Below are positions 9,216-17,741 of a stretch of DNA of 64,000 bases, piece by piece. The notes beneath the pieces were generated by a model, which worked only from the letters and a program-made list of their open reading frames with translations, was not told the origin of the DNA and ran no database searches. The position numbers were made by a program, and so were the translations under genes. This DNA is from Tardiphaga alba (GTDB lineage Bacteria > Pseudomonadota > Alphaproteobacteria > Rhizobiales > Xanthobacteraceae). Numbering within the stretch: position 1 is the first letter of the stretch; the number at the start of each line of letters is the position of its first letter. Where the stretch lies: positions 4,295,001 through 4,359,000 of the forward strand of contig NZ_CP036498.1 of NCBI RefSeq assembly GCF_018279705.1, in the 5' to 3' direction.

Positions 9216-10220
9216 ATGAACACGCCCGTCCTCGATGTCCGCGACCTACATGTGGAATTCGCCAGCCGGCGCGGTGCGCTGCATGCGATCAATGGCGTGT
9301 CCTTCGCGATCGCGCGGGGCGAGGTGCTGGGCGTGGTCGGCGAATCCGGCGCCGGAAAATCGGTGACGGGCCTTGCCGCCATCGGCCTGATCGATCCGCC
9401 CGGACGCATCAGCGGCGGCGAGATCAATCTCTCCGGCCAGCGCATCGACAATCTTCCGCCGCGCGAGATGCGCCGCATCCGCGGCAAGCGCATCGCGATG
9501 ATCTTTCAGGATCCGCTGACCAGCCTCGATCCACTGTACCGGATCGGCGACCAGCTGGTGGAAACCATCCGCACGCATCTCACGTTGTCCGAAAGCGCGG
9601 CGCGCAAGCGCGCGATCGATCTCCTGGCCGAAGTCGGCATCCCCGCGCCGGACAAGCGCGTCGATGCCTATCCGCATGAATTCTCCGGCGGCATGCGGCA
9701 GCGCGTGGTGATCGCGCTGGCGATCGCCGCAGAGCCCGAGCTGATCATCGCGGACGAACCGACCACCGCGCTCGACGTCTCCGTGCAGGCGCAGATCATC
9801 GCATTGATCAAGCGGCTCGGCCGCGACCACGGCACGGCGGTGATGCTGGTGACCCACGACATGGGCGTGATCGCGGAAACATCGGACCGCGTGGCCGTGA
9901 TGTATTCAGGCCGCATCGCCGAAATCGGCCCGGTGCGCGATGTGGTGCAGCATCCGCTGCATCCCTATGCGAAGGGGCTGATGGGCGCGATCCCGACGCT
10001 GACCGGCGATGCATCGCAACGCCTCGTGCAGATTCCGGGTAGCATGCCGCGGCTGTCGGCGATACCCGCCGGCTGCGCCTTTCATCCCCGCTGCAGTTTT
10101 GCCTTCGACCGTTGCCGCAGCGAAAGGCCTGAGCCGATCGCTGTCGGCCCGCAGCGCGTCGCCTGCCATCTGCATGACCCGGCCTCGCCGGTGCGCGCGC
10201 CCGTGGAGATCACGGCATGA
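9216..10220 (+). CDS. dppD: Peptide ABC transporter ATP-binding protein (DppD-like)
   Basis: A 334-residue ATPase. Walker A GESGAGKS is at residues 42-49, followed by a Q-loop (MIFQDPLTSLDP), the ABC signature FSGGMRQRV, Walker B LIIADEPTTALDV and the switch histidine in LVTHDMGV. The C-terminal oligopeptide/dipeptide extension contains the cysteine set CAFHPRCSFAFDRC found in DppD/OppD proteins. Its stop overlaps the start of the next ATPase by 4 bases (ATGA), implying translational coupling. Confidence 0.94.
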   Translation: MNTPVLDVRDLHVEFASRRGALHAINGVSFAIARGEVLGVVGESGAGKSVTGLAAIGLIDPPGRISGGEINLSGQRIDNLPPREMRRIRGKRIAMIFQDPLTSLDPLYRIGDQLVETIRTHLTLSESAARKRAIDLLAEVGIPAPDKRVDAYPHEFSGGMRQRVVIALAIAAEPELIIADEPTTALDVSVQAQIIALIKRLGRDHGTAVMLVTHDMGVIAETSDRVAVMYSGRIAEIGPVRDVVQHPLHPYAKGLMGAIPTLTGDASQRLVQIPGSMPRLSAIPAGCAFHPRCSFAFDRCRSERPEPIAVGPQRVACHLHDPASPVRAPVEITA

Positions 10221-11197
10221 CCGCTTTGGTGCAGGCGTGCGATCTTCGCCGCGTGTTCGATGTCTCGAAGCCCTGGCTCAACCGCGTGATCGAGCGGACG
10301 CCACGTGAATATCTCACCGCGGTGGACCGCGTGTCGTTTGAGATCAAACGCGGCGAGACCTTTGCGCTGGTCGGCGAATCCGGCTCCGGCAAGAGCACGG
10401 TGGCGCGGATGGTGGTCGGCCTGCTGCCGCCGAGCGCGGGCGACGTCAGCATCGATGGCGTCTCCATGAGCGATCCCCGACAGGCCGCCGCGCGAAAGGC
10501 GCTGCGGCGGCGCATCCAGATGATCTTCCAGGACCCTTATGCCAGCCTCAATCCGCGGCTGCGGGTGGACGACATCATCGCCGAGCCGATACGCGCCTTC
10601 GATCTCATCACCGGCGCGCGCGAGATTCGTTCACGCGTCGGCGAGTTGCTGCGCCTCGTCGGCCTCCATCCCGATGACGGCGTGAAATTCCCGCATCAGT
10701 TCTCAGGCGGCCAGCGCCAGCGCATTGCGATTGCGCGCGCGCTCGCCTCCGAAGCCGACTTCATCGTCTGCGACGAGCCGACCTCGGCGCTCGACGTGTC
10801 GGTGCAGGCACAGATCCTCAATCTGATGCGCGACCTGCAGGACCGGCTGGGACTGACCTATCTGTTCATCAGCCACAATCTCGCGGTCGTCCGCCACATG
10901 GCCGATCGCATCGGGGTGATGTATCTCGGCCGTATCGTCGAACTCGCCGACGGCCGCGAGCTCTTCAGCCATCCCCGCATGCCCTATACGCGCATGCTGC
11001 TCGGCGCCGTGCCTGATCTCGCAATGTCCGGCCGCGCGCGTATCGCCGTGTCCGGCGAGATCCCCAATCCCATCGATCCACCGCGCGGATGCACGTTTCA
11101 CCCGCGCTGCCCGGATGTGTTCGACCTGTGCCGGCGCGAGGTGCCGCTGCTGATCGATGGGGTGGCGTGTCATGCGGTGAACCGGCCCGCGCCGTAA
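10217..11197 (+). CDS. dppF: Peptide ABC transporter ATP-binding protein (DppF-like)
   Basis: A 326-residue second ATPase of the transporter. Walker A GESGSGKS is at residues 53-60, then MIFQDPYASLNPR, signature FSGGQRQRIAIARAL, Walker B FIVCDEPTSALDVS and FISHNLAVVRHMADR. The N-terminal insertion before the nucleotide-binding core (WLNRVIERTPREYLTAVD) and the C-terminal cysteine motif GCTFHPRCPDVFDLC are typical of DppF/OppF. It overlaps the previous gene by 4 bp and is the last gene of the operon, followed by a terminator hairpin. Confidence 0.94.
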   Translation: MTALVQACDLRRVFDVSKPWLNRVIERTPREYLTAVDRVSFEIKRGETFALVGESGSGKSTVARMVVGLLPPSAGDVSIDGVSMSDPRQAAARKALRRRIQMIFQDPYASLNPRLRVDDIIAEPIRAFDLITGAREIRSRVGELLRLVGLHPDDGVKFPHQFSGGQRQRIAIARALASEADFIVCDEPTSALDVSVQAQILNLMRDLQDRLGLTYLFISHNLAVVRHMADRIGVMYLGRIVELADGRELFSHPRMPYTRMLLGAVPDLAMSGRARIAVSGEIPNPIDPPRGCTFHPRCPDVFDLCRREVPLLIDGVACHAVNRPAP

Positions 11198-11210
11198 TCC
11201 CCACAACGAA

Positions 11211-11235
11211 AAGGGCCCCGCAAGCGGGGCCCCTT
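11211..11235. terminator. Terminator hairpin between dppF-like gene and recA
   Basis: GGGCCCCG (11213-11220) pairs with CGGGGCCC (11225-11232), flanked by AA on one side and CTT on the other. It lies between convergent genes and can serve both, although the T tracts are short. Confidence 0.65.
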
Positions 11236-11342
11236 GTGTGTGCGGCAGGCATTGCGAGGCATCGGCAACAGACCCTCACACCCTCCCGCCGCGAAACGGG
11301 TTTGCGTTATCCGGCCGCGCGCGGCGAAGCCGGATGAGCGCA

Positions 11343-12446
11343 TCAATCTTCCGCGGGCTCCGACCCTTCGGTGTCGCCATCCTCGGCTTCGCGCTTGCCG
11401 GCGAGAATCTGTTCAGCGATCAGGCCGGAATTCTGGCGGATCGAGGCTTCGATCTTGGCGGTCATGTCCGGGTTCTGGCGCAGGAACGCCTTGGAATTCT
11501 CGCGGCCCTGGCCGAGGCGCTGGCTGTCATAGGAGAACCAGGCGCCGGACTTCTCGACGATGCCGGCCTTGACGCCGAGATCGAGGATTTCGCCCATCTT
11601 GGAGACGCCTTCGCCATACATGATGTCGAATTCGACCTGCTTGAAGGGCGGTGCCAGCTTGTTCTTCACGACCTTGACGCGGGTCGAGTTGCCGACCACT
11701 TCGTCGCGCTCCTTGATCGCGCCGATGCGGCGAATGTCGAGACGAACCGACGCGTAGAACTTCAGCGCATTGCCGCCGGTGGTGGTTTCCGGCGAACCAT
11801 ACATCACACCGATCTTCATGCGGATCTGGTTGATGAAGATGACCATGGTGTTGGATTTGTTGATCGAGGCGGTCAGCTTGCGCAGCGCCTGGCTCATCAA
11901 ACGAGCTTGAAGGCCGGGCAGCGCATCGCCCATTTCGCCTTCGAGTTCGGCGCGCGGCACGAGCGCGGCCACGGAGTCGATGATTAGCACGTCCACAGCG
12001 CCCGAACGCACCAGCGTGTCGGCGATTTCCAGCGCCTGTTCGCCGTGATCGGGCTGCGAGATCAGGAGTTCATCGACATTGACGCCGAGCTTGCGGGCAT
12101 AGACCGGATCGAGCGCGTGTTCGGCATCGATAAAGGCGCAGATACCGCCCTTCTTCTGCGCTTCGGCCACGCAATGCAGCGCCAGCGTGGTCTTGCCCGA
12201 GGATTCCGGCCCGTAGATCTCGATGATGCGGCCCTTCGGCAGGCCGCCGACGCCGAGCGCGATGTCGAGACCCAGCGAGCCGGACGAAATCACGTCGATA
12301 TCCATCGAGCGGTCGTTCTTGCCGAGCTTCATCACGGAGCCCTTGCCGAACTGACGTTCGATCTGAGAGAGCGCAGCCGCCAGGGCTTTGGATTTGTCCA
12401 CGGAGGATCCTTCAACGATACGCAGGGCAGTCGGATTGGCAGCCAT
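11343..12446 (-). CDS. recA: RecA recombinase
   Basis: A full-length 367-residue RecA. It carries Walker A GPESSGKT at residues 79-86, the make-ATP-work stretch [18 protein letters not shown], the loop 2 region [25 protein letters not shown], and an acidic C-terminal tail ([11 protein letters not shown]). It catalyses homologous pairing and activates LexA self-cleavage. An AAGGAG ribosome-binding site lies 7 bases before the ATG. A LexA box about 103 bp upstream indicates SOS control. Confidence 0.99.
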   Translation of the reverse strand: MAANPTALRIVEGSSVDKSKALAAALSQIERQFGKGSVMKLGKNDRSMDIDVISSGSLGLDIALGVGGLPKGRIIEIYGPESSGKTTLALHCVAEAQKKGGICAFIDAEHALDPVYARKLGVNVDELLISQPDHGEQALEIADTLVRSGAVDVLIIDSVAALVPRAELEGEMGDALPGLQARLMSQALRKLTASINKSNTMVIFINQIRMKIGVMYGSPETTTGGNALKFYASVRLDIRRIGAIKERDEVVGNSTRVKVVKNKLAPPFKQVEFDIMYGEGVSKMGEILDLGVKAGIVEKSGAWFSYDSQRLGQGRENSKAFLRQNPDMTAKIEASIRQNSGLIAEQILAGKREAEDGDTEGSEPAED

Positions 12447-12548
12447 TGATCTAGCTCCTTATGAAGGGATTCGCGACGGGGACAAATCGAAGAGACGGGC
12501 AGAACGGCAGCGCCGCTCGGCTGAATCAACGTACCCTATCTGTTCCTT

Positions 12549-12563
12549 GTTCGCAATATGTTC
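12549..12563 (-). promoter_or_regulatory. LexA (SOS) box upstream of recA
   Basis: GTTCGCAATATGTTC is an exact GTTC-N7-GTTC direct repeat (GAAC-N7-GAAC on the recA strand), the LexA-binding consensus known for alphaproteobacteria. It is centred about 110 bp upstream of the recA start codon. Confidence 0.88.
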
Positions 12564-12703
12564 TTTTAGAAAATTCAATGCTGGCCTGTTTCCGACCTCA
12601 GTGGCCTAGTTTGAAAATGGCAGTGACCTGTTTTGAACAATACCCTTTTGGAAAAGGAATTTGCCGTCTAGGTTGTAAATCCTTGCAATAGGTTGCGATT
12701 TGA

Positions 12704-13195
12704 ATGGCTTATGAGTTTGACCTGGGGGAACTGGAAGGCCCTCTTGCCGATCAAACGGACGGCAATGCGTGGGTCGTGGAGTTCATCCTTGGCTTCGACG
12801 CGGACACCGATGAGCTCAACGTGATGTCTGTGCTGCTTTTCGAGACAGACGAAAACAACAAGCTGGAACTTTGTTTTGGCATCCGCACTAAAAGCGGACC
12901 AGAGCTAGATGTCGTATCCCTTCCCGATTACTCTAAGGAAAAGACAGACTTTTGCATCCCAAAAGACAATAGAATGGAAGTAACCATCAGACTAAGGGAA
13001 GCAATTGAGCTGCTAATATCGGACGCTGATCCTGAATATATTATAATGCAGACTTTTTATCCCAACTTGGAGCCTAAAGCTCTTAGGAAGTACGATGCTG
13101 TAGAGGACACGCTGTCAACATCAGGATACCTACCGCAAGATAGCTGGAGAGAGCCTGACGGCATCAATTATTGGCTATTTAAGAAACAAGGATGA
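12704..13195 (+). CDS. Unrecognised acidic protein in an AT-richer patch
   Basis: An open frame of 163 codons starting at ATG 12704. The product is acidic, with no signal peptide or membrane segment; its sequence (LGFDADTDELNVMSVLLFETDENN, then LREAIELLISDADPEYIIMQTF) does not match a family I know. Codon use is clearly more AT-rich than the neighbours (ATA, AAA, AGA and TTA codons appear), suggesting horizontal acquisition. The ribosome-binding site is weak. I assign no function. Confidence 0.6.
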   Translation: MAYEFDLGELEGPLADQTDGNAWVVEFILGFDADTDELNVMSVLLFETDENNKLELCFGIRTKSGPELDVVSLPDYSKEKTDFCIPKDNRMEVTIRLREAIELLISDADPEYIIMQTFYPNLEPKALRKYDAVEDTLSTSGYLPQDSWREPDGINYWLFKKQG

Positions 13196-13318
13196 TGCTG
13201 GCCACTTATCTGGCAGGGCAATCAAATATAGGTCGTTACAGAATGCACGTTGTGCGATGCGACCATATATGCAAGGCTTCAAGGCAACCTGATTAGACAT
13301 AGAAGGAGGTGCATGCAG

Positions 13319-13501
13319 ATGAAGCGGTCAGATGTAGTCGCTCTCTCCAAGGGCGCCGTCGCTCGCTGGACCTCCAACGAAGTTGGAGTGGTCAAAGGCA
13401 CCCAGACACAACGCGAGAAGCTCGCCGAACATAAGAAGAAAAAGCAAGAAGACCTGGAGAGCCAAGAGCATGAACAGCATGTTTATGCTCATACGGGATA
13501 G
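13319..13501 (+). CDS. Small lysine-rich hypothetical protein
   Basis: A 60-residue, very hydrophilic protein with a lysine/glutamate-rich helix (REKLAEHKKKKQEDLE). A strong AAGGAGGT ribosome-binding site at 13303-13310 lies 8 bases before ATG 13319. An in-frame ATG at 13313 is too close to it, and the longer TTG-initiated frame from 13250 has no such support. A clear rho-independent terminator follows 25 bases after the stop, which supports expression. No family recognised. Confidence 0.55.
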   Translation: MKRSDVVALSKGAVARWTSNEVGVVKGTQTQREKLAEHKKKKQEDLESQEHEQHVYAHTG

Positions 13502-13525
13502 AATTCAGCTGTAGTGAAGTATGTG

Positions 13526-13558
13526 GAGGCCGCCTCAGTGGGCGGCCTCTTTCAGTTT
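13526..13558 (+). terminator. Rho-independent terminator
   Basis: A 9-bp perfect stem GAGGCCGCC/GGCGGCCTC with a 6-base loop is followed by TTTCAGTTT. It ends the small lysine-rich gene just upstream. Confidence 0.75.
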
Positions 13559-13701
13559 ATGGAAGCCTTTCATTGCGTTGATGGCATTTATCAACGCACT
13601 CGGCGTCCTCCTGTCGCCAACACGCGCCTGCGTCCCACCGTCGTCGGCAGAGGTCCAGCAATGATGCTAATGTCGGGCAGATTGGATGGCGGAGAACGGT
13701 G

Positions 13702-13866
13702 GTGATCGGCAGCATCATCGAGACGGTGATCGATGTCGCTTTCGAAAGGACCGGGCGCCGATTGTTCGGCCTTGTGGGTATGCGCCCGCCTGCGCTTGTG
13801 ACGATCTTCACAGGAATGCTGTTGTGGGCCGCAGTCGCTATCCTGGTCTTGCACATCGCTCGCTAG
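13702..13866 (+). CDS. Small single-pass membrane protein (54 aa)
   Basis: A GTG-initiated frame of 54 codons. An amphipathic N-terminal half (VIGSIIETVIDVAFERTGRR) is followed by a hydrophobic helix (ALVTIFTGMLLWAAVAILVL) ending in HIAR. GGAG at 13691-13694 gives a ribosome-binding site 7 bases upstream. A second GTG directly before it is also possible. It looks like a small inner-membrane protein; no function can be named. Confidence 0.5.
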   Translation: MIGSIIETVIDVAFERTGRRLFGLVGMRPPALVTIFTGMLLWAAVAILVLHIAR

Positions 13867-14024
13867 TCCGCGTCGCTGCAGCCGCCCGTTACACCAATTT
13901 ACACGTTTCCCCAGACCGCACCGCAACATCGAAACGGTCTAGACTGCCCTATCCCCATCGCTACGCTTTGCGGAATCTCGCCACAAGATGCGGGTGCAAG
14001 CGATGAATTTCAGGGAGTGAGCTT

Positions 14025-14153
14025 TTGAACGTTCAAGAAAGAACCGCGCGCAAATTGCCGGACGAAGCGACCATGATCGGCTGGGGGCTGTTTTGCTTCG
14101 TGCTGATATCGGCCGTCACCATGATGGGCCTGTATCTCGGATTTCGTCACTAG
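14025..14153 (+). CDS. Very small membrane protein (42 aa)
   Basis: TTG-initiated frame preceded by AGGGA about 8 bases upstream. The 42 residues consist of a charged N-terminus (NVQERTARKLPDEATM) and one transmembrane helix (WGLFCFVLISAVTMMGLYLG) ending FRH. The clean charged-then-hydrophobic layout argues for a real gene. An in-frame ATG further in would leave only the helix. No function known. Confidence 0.45.
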   Translation: MNVQERTARKLPDEATMIGWGLFCFVLISAVTMMGLYLGFRH

Positions 14154-14199
14154 AGTTAGATTCATCTCCGACGAATCTAACTGCAGTGTTTTGTTTGTC

Positions 14200-14327
14200 A
14201 GAGCATGATCTTATCCGAAAACCGGTATCCACTTTTCGGGATCATGCTCTAGCAACCGCGCGACGACACTGTTTGCAGGCGCATGATCGACTTTGATAAC
14301 CGGCATCGATGTGCCGGGATCATGCGC
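14200..14327. repeat. Dispersed GAGCATGATC palindromic repeat, two adjacent copies
   Basis: Copy one (14200-14250) has 11-bp arms AGAGCATGATC/GATCATGCTCT enclosing TTATCCGAAAACCGG...ACTTTTCGG. Copy two (14279-14327) keeps GCGCATGATC/GATCATGCGC with a diverged interior (GATAACCGGCATCGATGTGCCGG). A third, well-conserved copy is at 51651-51699. The core CCGAAAACCGG..CCACTTTTCGGG is a common intergenic hairpin in Rhizobiales genomes. Confidence 0.8.
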
Positions 14328-14332
14328 TCTAA

Positions 14333-14366
14333 AGGCCCGCACGGATCATCCGGCGGGCTTTTCTCT
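14333..14366 (+). terminator. Rho-independent terminator
   Basis: GCCCGC (14335-14340) pairs with GCGGGC (14353-14358), and TTTTCTCTT follows. It would end transcription from the small membrane protein genes and the repeat block; a convergent small minus-strand frame starts its stop side 40 bases later. Confidence 0.6.
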
Positions 14367-14406
14367 TGCCTGCAGTGATGCCCATGTCCCGCGGTTCCTG
14401 ACCGTG

Positions 14407-14598
14407 TCAGTCGTTGGAAGCGCCCGCCCGCACCGGCTGGGTCATGAGTTCCGGCGCCATGCCGATCGCATAGACCTGGGCGACGCCCGCCTTGCGCAGC
14501 CGCTTCAGTTCGCTCGCCGCAAGCTCAAGCGTCGCAACGGTGCCGTAAAATACCTTCTCGGTCGGACGATGCGGGGTGCCGTAGATGCTGTAGGCCAT
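14407..14598 (-). CDS. Small hypothetical protein (63 aa)
   Basis: A frame of 63 codons: MAYSIYGTPHRPTEKVFYG, then a helical stretch LELAASELKRLRKAGVAQVYAIGM. It is soluble, without a signal sequence. The composition and regular helix spacing suggest a real small protein, but the ribosome-binding site is poor and I recognise no family. Confidence 0.45.
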   Translation of the reverse strand: MAYSIYGTPHRPTEKVFYGTVATLELAASELKRLRKAGVAQVYAIGMAPELMTQPVRAGASND

Positions 14599-14820
14599 GG
14601 GGCGAAAAAGCCGATCAGGTGAGTGCGCAATATCGCCGCTATTACAGGACCGTCCATGATTTGTCTACAAAAACAGACAACTTGAGAGGCCCGGCCACCG
14701 GTGCGCGATCTTCCATGCACCGGCCTTGCCGGCCCTGTGCGCCATTCAGTTCCGACGCAGCCCGATGCTAACCTGTACGCGGCCCGCCACCTTGTCTTCC
14801 TCCAGCCGGAACGCCCTGCC

Positions 14821-15248
14821 ATGACCCCGGATCGCATCCGCACCAGCTTTGCCAAACAAGGCCTCATGACCACCCTCGGCGCCTCGCTCGGCAGCATCGC
14901 CCGGGGGCGGTGGAGATCGTGATGATCCCCTCGCCGGCGATCTCGCAGCAGCACGGCTTCGTCCATGCCGGCGCGGTGAGTGCAATCGCCGACAGTGCGG
15001 CGGGATATTCGGCGCTCAGCCTGATGCCGGACGGCGCGGGCGTGCTTACCACCGAATTCAAGATCAACCTGGTGGCGCCGGCCATGGGCGAGCGCATCAT
15101 CGCACGTGGGCGCGTGATCAAGCCCGGCCGCACGCTGACGCTTACGCAAGCGGATGTGTTCGCGGTCAGTGACGGTCAGGAAAAACTGGTCGCGCTGCTC
15201 ACTGCGACCATGATGACGCTGAGGGATCGCGACGGCATCAGTGATTGA
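14821..15248 (+). pseudogene. PaaI-family thioesterase, broken by a one-base frameshift
   Basis: The first frame (from ATG 14821, MTPDRIRTSFAKQGLMTTLG...) runs into GRWRS and a stop. A second frame continues with VEIVMIPSPAISQQHGFVHAG and GAVSAIADSAAGYSAL, the hotdog-fold core of PaaI/YigI-type acyl-CoA thioesterases. Adding one C to the CCC/GGGGG junction near 14899-14905 would read IAPGAVEIVMI without a break, restoring a protein of about 142 residues. Other such single-base losses in this window make a sequencing error likely. Confidence 0.8.
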
Positions 15249-15273
15249 TGCAGATATCAGCGACCGATGCCCG

Positions 15274-15576
15274 CTAGCTCACCAGCTCATAGCGCGCGAT
15301 ACGGTTGACGTCGGCGAGACGCTGCTCCGCGGGTGCAGCAAAATCGATGCTCGCCAATAGCTCGCTCAGCCGCCGATGCGCACGCGCCGCATCCGCGGCA
15401 GGCAGAGGCGCTTCGTCATACGCATCGATATAGGGTGTGACGAGATGGCTCAGCAGCTGACATAGCGCGCTGTGCTCGGGCGCGCGGCGGCTGAGATCGG
15501 ACAATTTTTGCTGGAAGGATCGGAAACTGTGCAGGCCGTGGTGCTGCTGCTGAAACCACGTGCTGAGATCGTTCAT
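15274..15576 (-). CDS. Conserved-looking hypothetical protein (100 aa)
   Basis: A helical soluble protein of 100 residues (MNDLSTWFQQQHHGLHSF...). GAAGAGG lies 6 bases before the ATG at 15576. The gene is convergent with the frameshifted thioesterase. No domain recognised; it lacks a signal peptide and membrane segments. Confidence 0.6.
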   Translation of the reverse strand: MNDLSTWFQQQHHGLHSFRSFQQKLSDLSRRAPEHSALCQLLSHLVTPYIDAYDEAPLPAADAARAHRRLSELLASIDFAAPAEQRLADVNRIARYELVS

Positions 15577-15682
15577 TGTAGCCTCTTCAAATGCGAGAAG
15601 AAGCTATGAGCTTTTACACTGCTGCGCTCGCAATGGCCAGCGCGCCTGATATCACAACGGCGTGCAACGATGCGGCCTGATA

Positions 15683-16003
15683 TCAGCGCGGCCCGGCGAT
15701 GATCACGGCGGCACCGACAAGGCAGATCGCAGCGCCGGCCATGTCCCAGCGATCCGGCCGAAATCCTTCGGCGAGCCACAGCCAGATCACCGATGCTGCG
15801 ATATAGACGCCGCCATAGGCCGCATAAGCGCGCCCGGCCGCTTCGCTCTCCACCAGCGTCAGCAGATAGGCGAACAGGATCAGCGAGGCGATACCGGGGA
15901 TCAGGATCCAGGCCGGTTTCCCCATTCTCAGCCAGGCCCAGAATGCAAAGCAGCCGGCAATCTCGGCGATCGCCGCACCGACATAGATCAGAGCCGTTGG
16001 CAT
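15683..16003 (-). CDS. ynfA: YnfA/UPF0060 family membrane protein
   Basis: 106 residues with four hydrophobic helices ([80 protein letters not shown]). AAYGGVYI and the final helix pair are characteristic of UPF0060/YnfA, a small-multidrug-resistance-like fold. ATG 16003 has CAGGAG six bases upstream, which excludes the longer upstream frame. It is last in a three-gene minus-strand group with a DUF1648-like protein and a thioesterase. Confidence 0.88.
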   Translation of the reverse strand: MPTALIYVGAAIAEIAGCFAFWAWLRMGKPAWILIPGIASLILFAYLLTLVESEAAGRAYAAYGGVYIAASVIWLWLAEGFRPDRWDMAGAAICLVGAAVIIAGPR

Positions 16004-16035
16004 CGACACTCCTGTTTGCTCATCACGGCACCTGC

Positions 16036-16353
16036 CTATGCAGCCTTCGCCGCGCGCATCAGCACATACAGATGCGACAGAGCGACGATGATCGACATCA
16101 GCACGATGCCGAGTTCTGCGCCGTGAACGCGATCGGGCGTCCAGGTCATCGCGGCCCAGATGACGGCGCGAAGAGCGAGTGCGAAAACAATCACCCCCCA
16201 CAGGTCCAGCGCCTTCGGCGCAGACCATGTCGGCTTGCCGTCGAGGCCCCATTGCATATCGATGCGATCACGCACGATCCGCGGCGCGGCATAGAGGCTG
16301 CCGACGATCATCACCGCGATCGCTGCACAGAAGACGATGTCGGCGTTCATCAT
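16036..16353 (-). CDS. DUF1648-like integral membrane protein
   Basis: 105 residues with about three transmembrane helices. The segment [19 protein letters not shown] resembles the DUF1648 signature (a charged loop with 'H/Q-W-x-x-D-G-x-P' after the first helix), as in SdpI-like proteins, but this is only one half-unit. The ATG overlaps the stop of the upstream thioesterase by 4 bases, so the two are translationally coupled. Function unknown. Confidence 0.65.
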   Translation of the reverse strand: MMNADIVFCAAIAVMIVGSLYAAPRIVRDRIDMQWGLDGKPTWSAPKALDLWGVIVFALALRAVIWAAMTWTPDRVHGAELGIVLMSIIVALSHLYVLMRAAKAA

Positions 16354-16793
16354 GCCGGCTGCCTCAGATGCTGTTCGCGCGATGCGATCAGGTCGCGCAC
16401 GGCAGTAGCCACCGGGACAGGACGATGCGTCGCCTGGTCGGTATTGACCCAGACGATCTCGCCGGTGGCGCGAACGGCGTCGCTGCCTTTCACGAAAATG
16501 CCGAGCGCGAACACCACGCTGGAATTGCCGATCCTGGCGACGCGCGCGCCCACGTCGAGTTCCTGGTCGAAGAGAATCGGTGCCTTGTATTCGATGACCG
16601 ATTTCACCACGTGAAAATCCACGCCGCTCTGTTTGGCGTCGGCAAACTGGTCATAGCCGAGGGCACGAAAGTATTCGGTGATGGTGGTGTCGAAATAGGT
16701 CAGATAGTGCGCGTTGAAGACGACGCCCTGGGCATCCACTTCGGAGTAGCGCACCCGGAACGGATGGAAAAACCAGAATTGATCGCGCGTCAT
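16350..16793 (-). CDS. Acyl-CoA thioesterase (4HBT/YbgC family)
   Basis: 147 residues of a single hotdog domain. The motif RYSEVDAQGVVFNAHYLTYFD holds the catalytic aspartate of 4-hydroxybenzoyl-CoA thioesterases (YxEvDaxGxVxNxxYlxYf), followed by EYFRALGY. It probably hydrolyses short- or medium-chain acyl-CoA in the cytoplasm. It is first in the group with the DUF1648-like and YnfA genes; the combination does not suggest a known pathway. Confidence 0.88.
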   Translation of the reverse strand: MTRDQFWFFHPFRVRYSEVDAQGVVFNAHYLTYFDTTITEYFRALGYDQFADAKQSGVDFHVVKSVIEYKAPILFDQELDVGARVARIGNSSVVFALGIFVKGSDAVRATGEIVWVNTDQATHRPVPVATAVRDLIASREQHLRQPA

Positions 16794-17064
16794 GCAGTCC
16801 CCTCACGACCAGCCGTGGCGGACATCGCCACAGAATGGCGACGGCGCCCGGCTGACCAGCCAACACCGGGACAATCATAGCATCCGACCGGCGACGCCGA
16901 TCAAGCGCGGTCCGGAATGGAACCACCGCGCAGCTGCAACTTAAAAAAACCGCGCATTTGCCGCGAATTTGTACGATTTTAATCGACGCGGCCGATGACT
17001 TGCGTTAGCGGTACCATCATCCACGGCAACCTCCGGTGCTGCCGGTAAAGTTGACGCGTCCAAG

Positions 17065-17292
17065 ATGTGGTCGTTTCCGTTGCCCCTGTTTTATTTTCAT
17101 ATCATTTCGGAAAATTCCTTCCTTGATGAGGAAGGTGTGAGCTTCGACACCGAGCAGGGCGCGATGGCGCATGCGCGCGAACTCGCGGCCGAGCTGGTGC
17201 GGAGCACGGGTCTCGTCAGAGGCGCGATCGTGGTCGAGAACGAGGAGGCCGGCGGCCTGTTCGAAGTCCCGCTGGCGACCTGGAACAACTAG
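17065..17292 (+). CDS. DUF6894-like small protein
   Basis: 75 residues: PLFYFHIISENSFLDEEGVSF, then an alanine-rich helix (AMAHARELAAELV) and a hydrophobic strand (RGAIVVENEEAGGLFEVPL). This order is that of the DUF6894 family, which is very common in rhizobia. ATG 17065 is used, though a downstream TTG at 17080 would place the start closer to the conserved PLFYFH. Function unknown. Confidence 0.7.
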   Translation: MWSFPLPLFYFHIISENSFLDEEGVSFDTEQGAMAHARELAAELVRSTGLVRGAIVVENEEAGGLFEVPLATWNN

Positions 17293-17338
17293 GCCGGCCT
17301 GGGCGGGCGCAATTGCTCGCGCCCCCGCATATAGCTGC

Positions 17339-17608
17339 TCAGTTCGCGTTGCTGCCGGTCTTGGTGCGCGGCTGCTTGGCCGGTGCGGCCTGCTTCGGCG
17401 CGTCGCTTCGCACATTGCCCCACGGATCCTGCGTTGCCTTGTTATCGGGGATCTGCCGCAGGGAATCGCGATAGGCCTTCTGCCGGATCGCATCCTGCTC
17501 TTTCTCCTCCGGACTCATGGTCTTCACTTCCGGCAGCAGATTCATCATCTGCGCGGCAGCAGGTCCGGTCATTAGCGTGAGGACCGCGAGGACGCTGAAC
17601 AGTCTCAT
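17339..17608 (-). CDS. Small secreted protein with DPWGNV motif (paralogue 1)
   Basis: An 89-residue protein with a signal peptide (MRLFSVLAVLTLMTGPAAAQ). The mature part is hydrophilic and contains AYRDSLRQIPDNKATQDPWGNV, then a proline/lysine/alanine-rich tail. The same core (AYKAALDRIPDPKQKYDPWGNV) is found in the product of 20124-20366, so the two are paralogues lying on either side of the caspase-like gene. Likely periplasmic. Role unknown. Confidence 0.75.
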   Translation of the reverse strand: MRLFSVLAVLTLMTGPAAAQMMNLLPEVKTMSPEEKEQDAIRQKAYRDSLRQIPDNKATQDPWGNVRSDAPKQAAPAKQPRTKTGSNAN

Positions 17609-17741
17609 GGGAAAAGGCTCCGTCATTGACGAGGCCTCTATATCATCCGCACGTCATGCGCGCCAAGCCGCGGGGCGCCGCGCAGCCCTTCCCGATCGGC
17701 CCTTGCGGACATATCCGGACACAGCTGCGCGACCACCTGCC

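Noticed and set aside
13250..13318. TTG-initiated extension of the small lysine-rich gene
   Set aside because: The AAGGAGGT site lies downstream of this start and points to ATG 13319.
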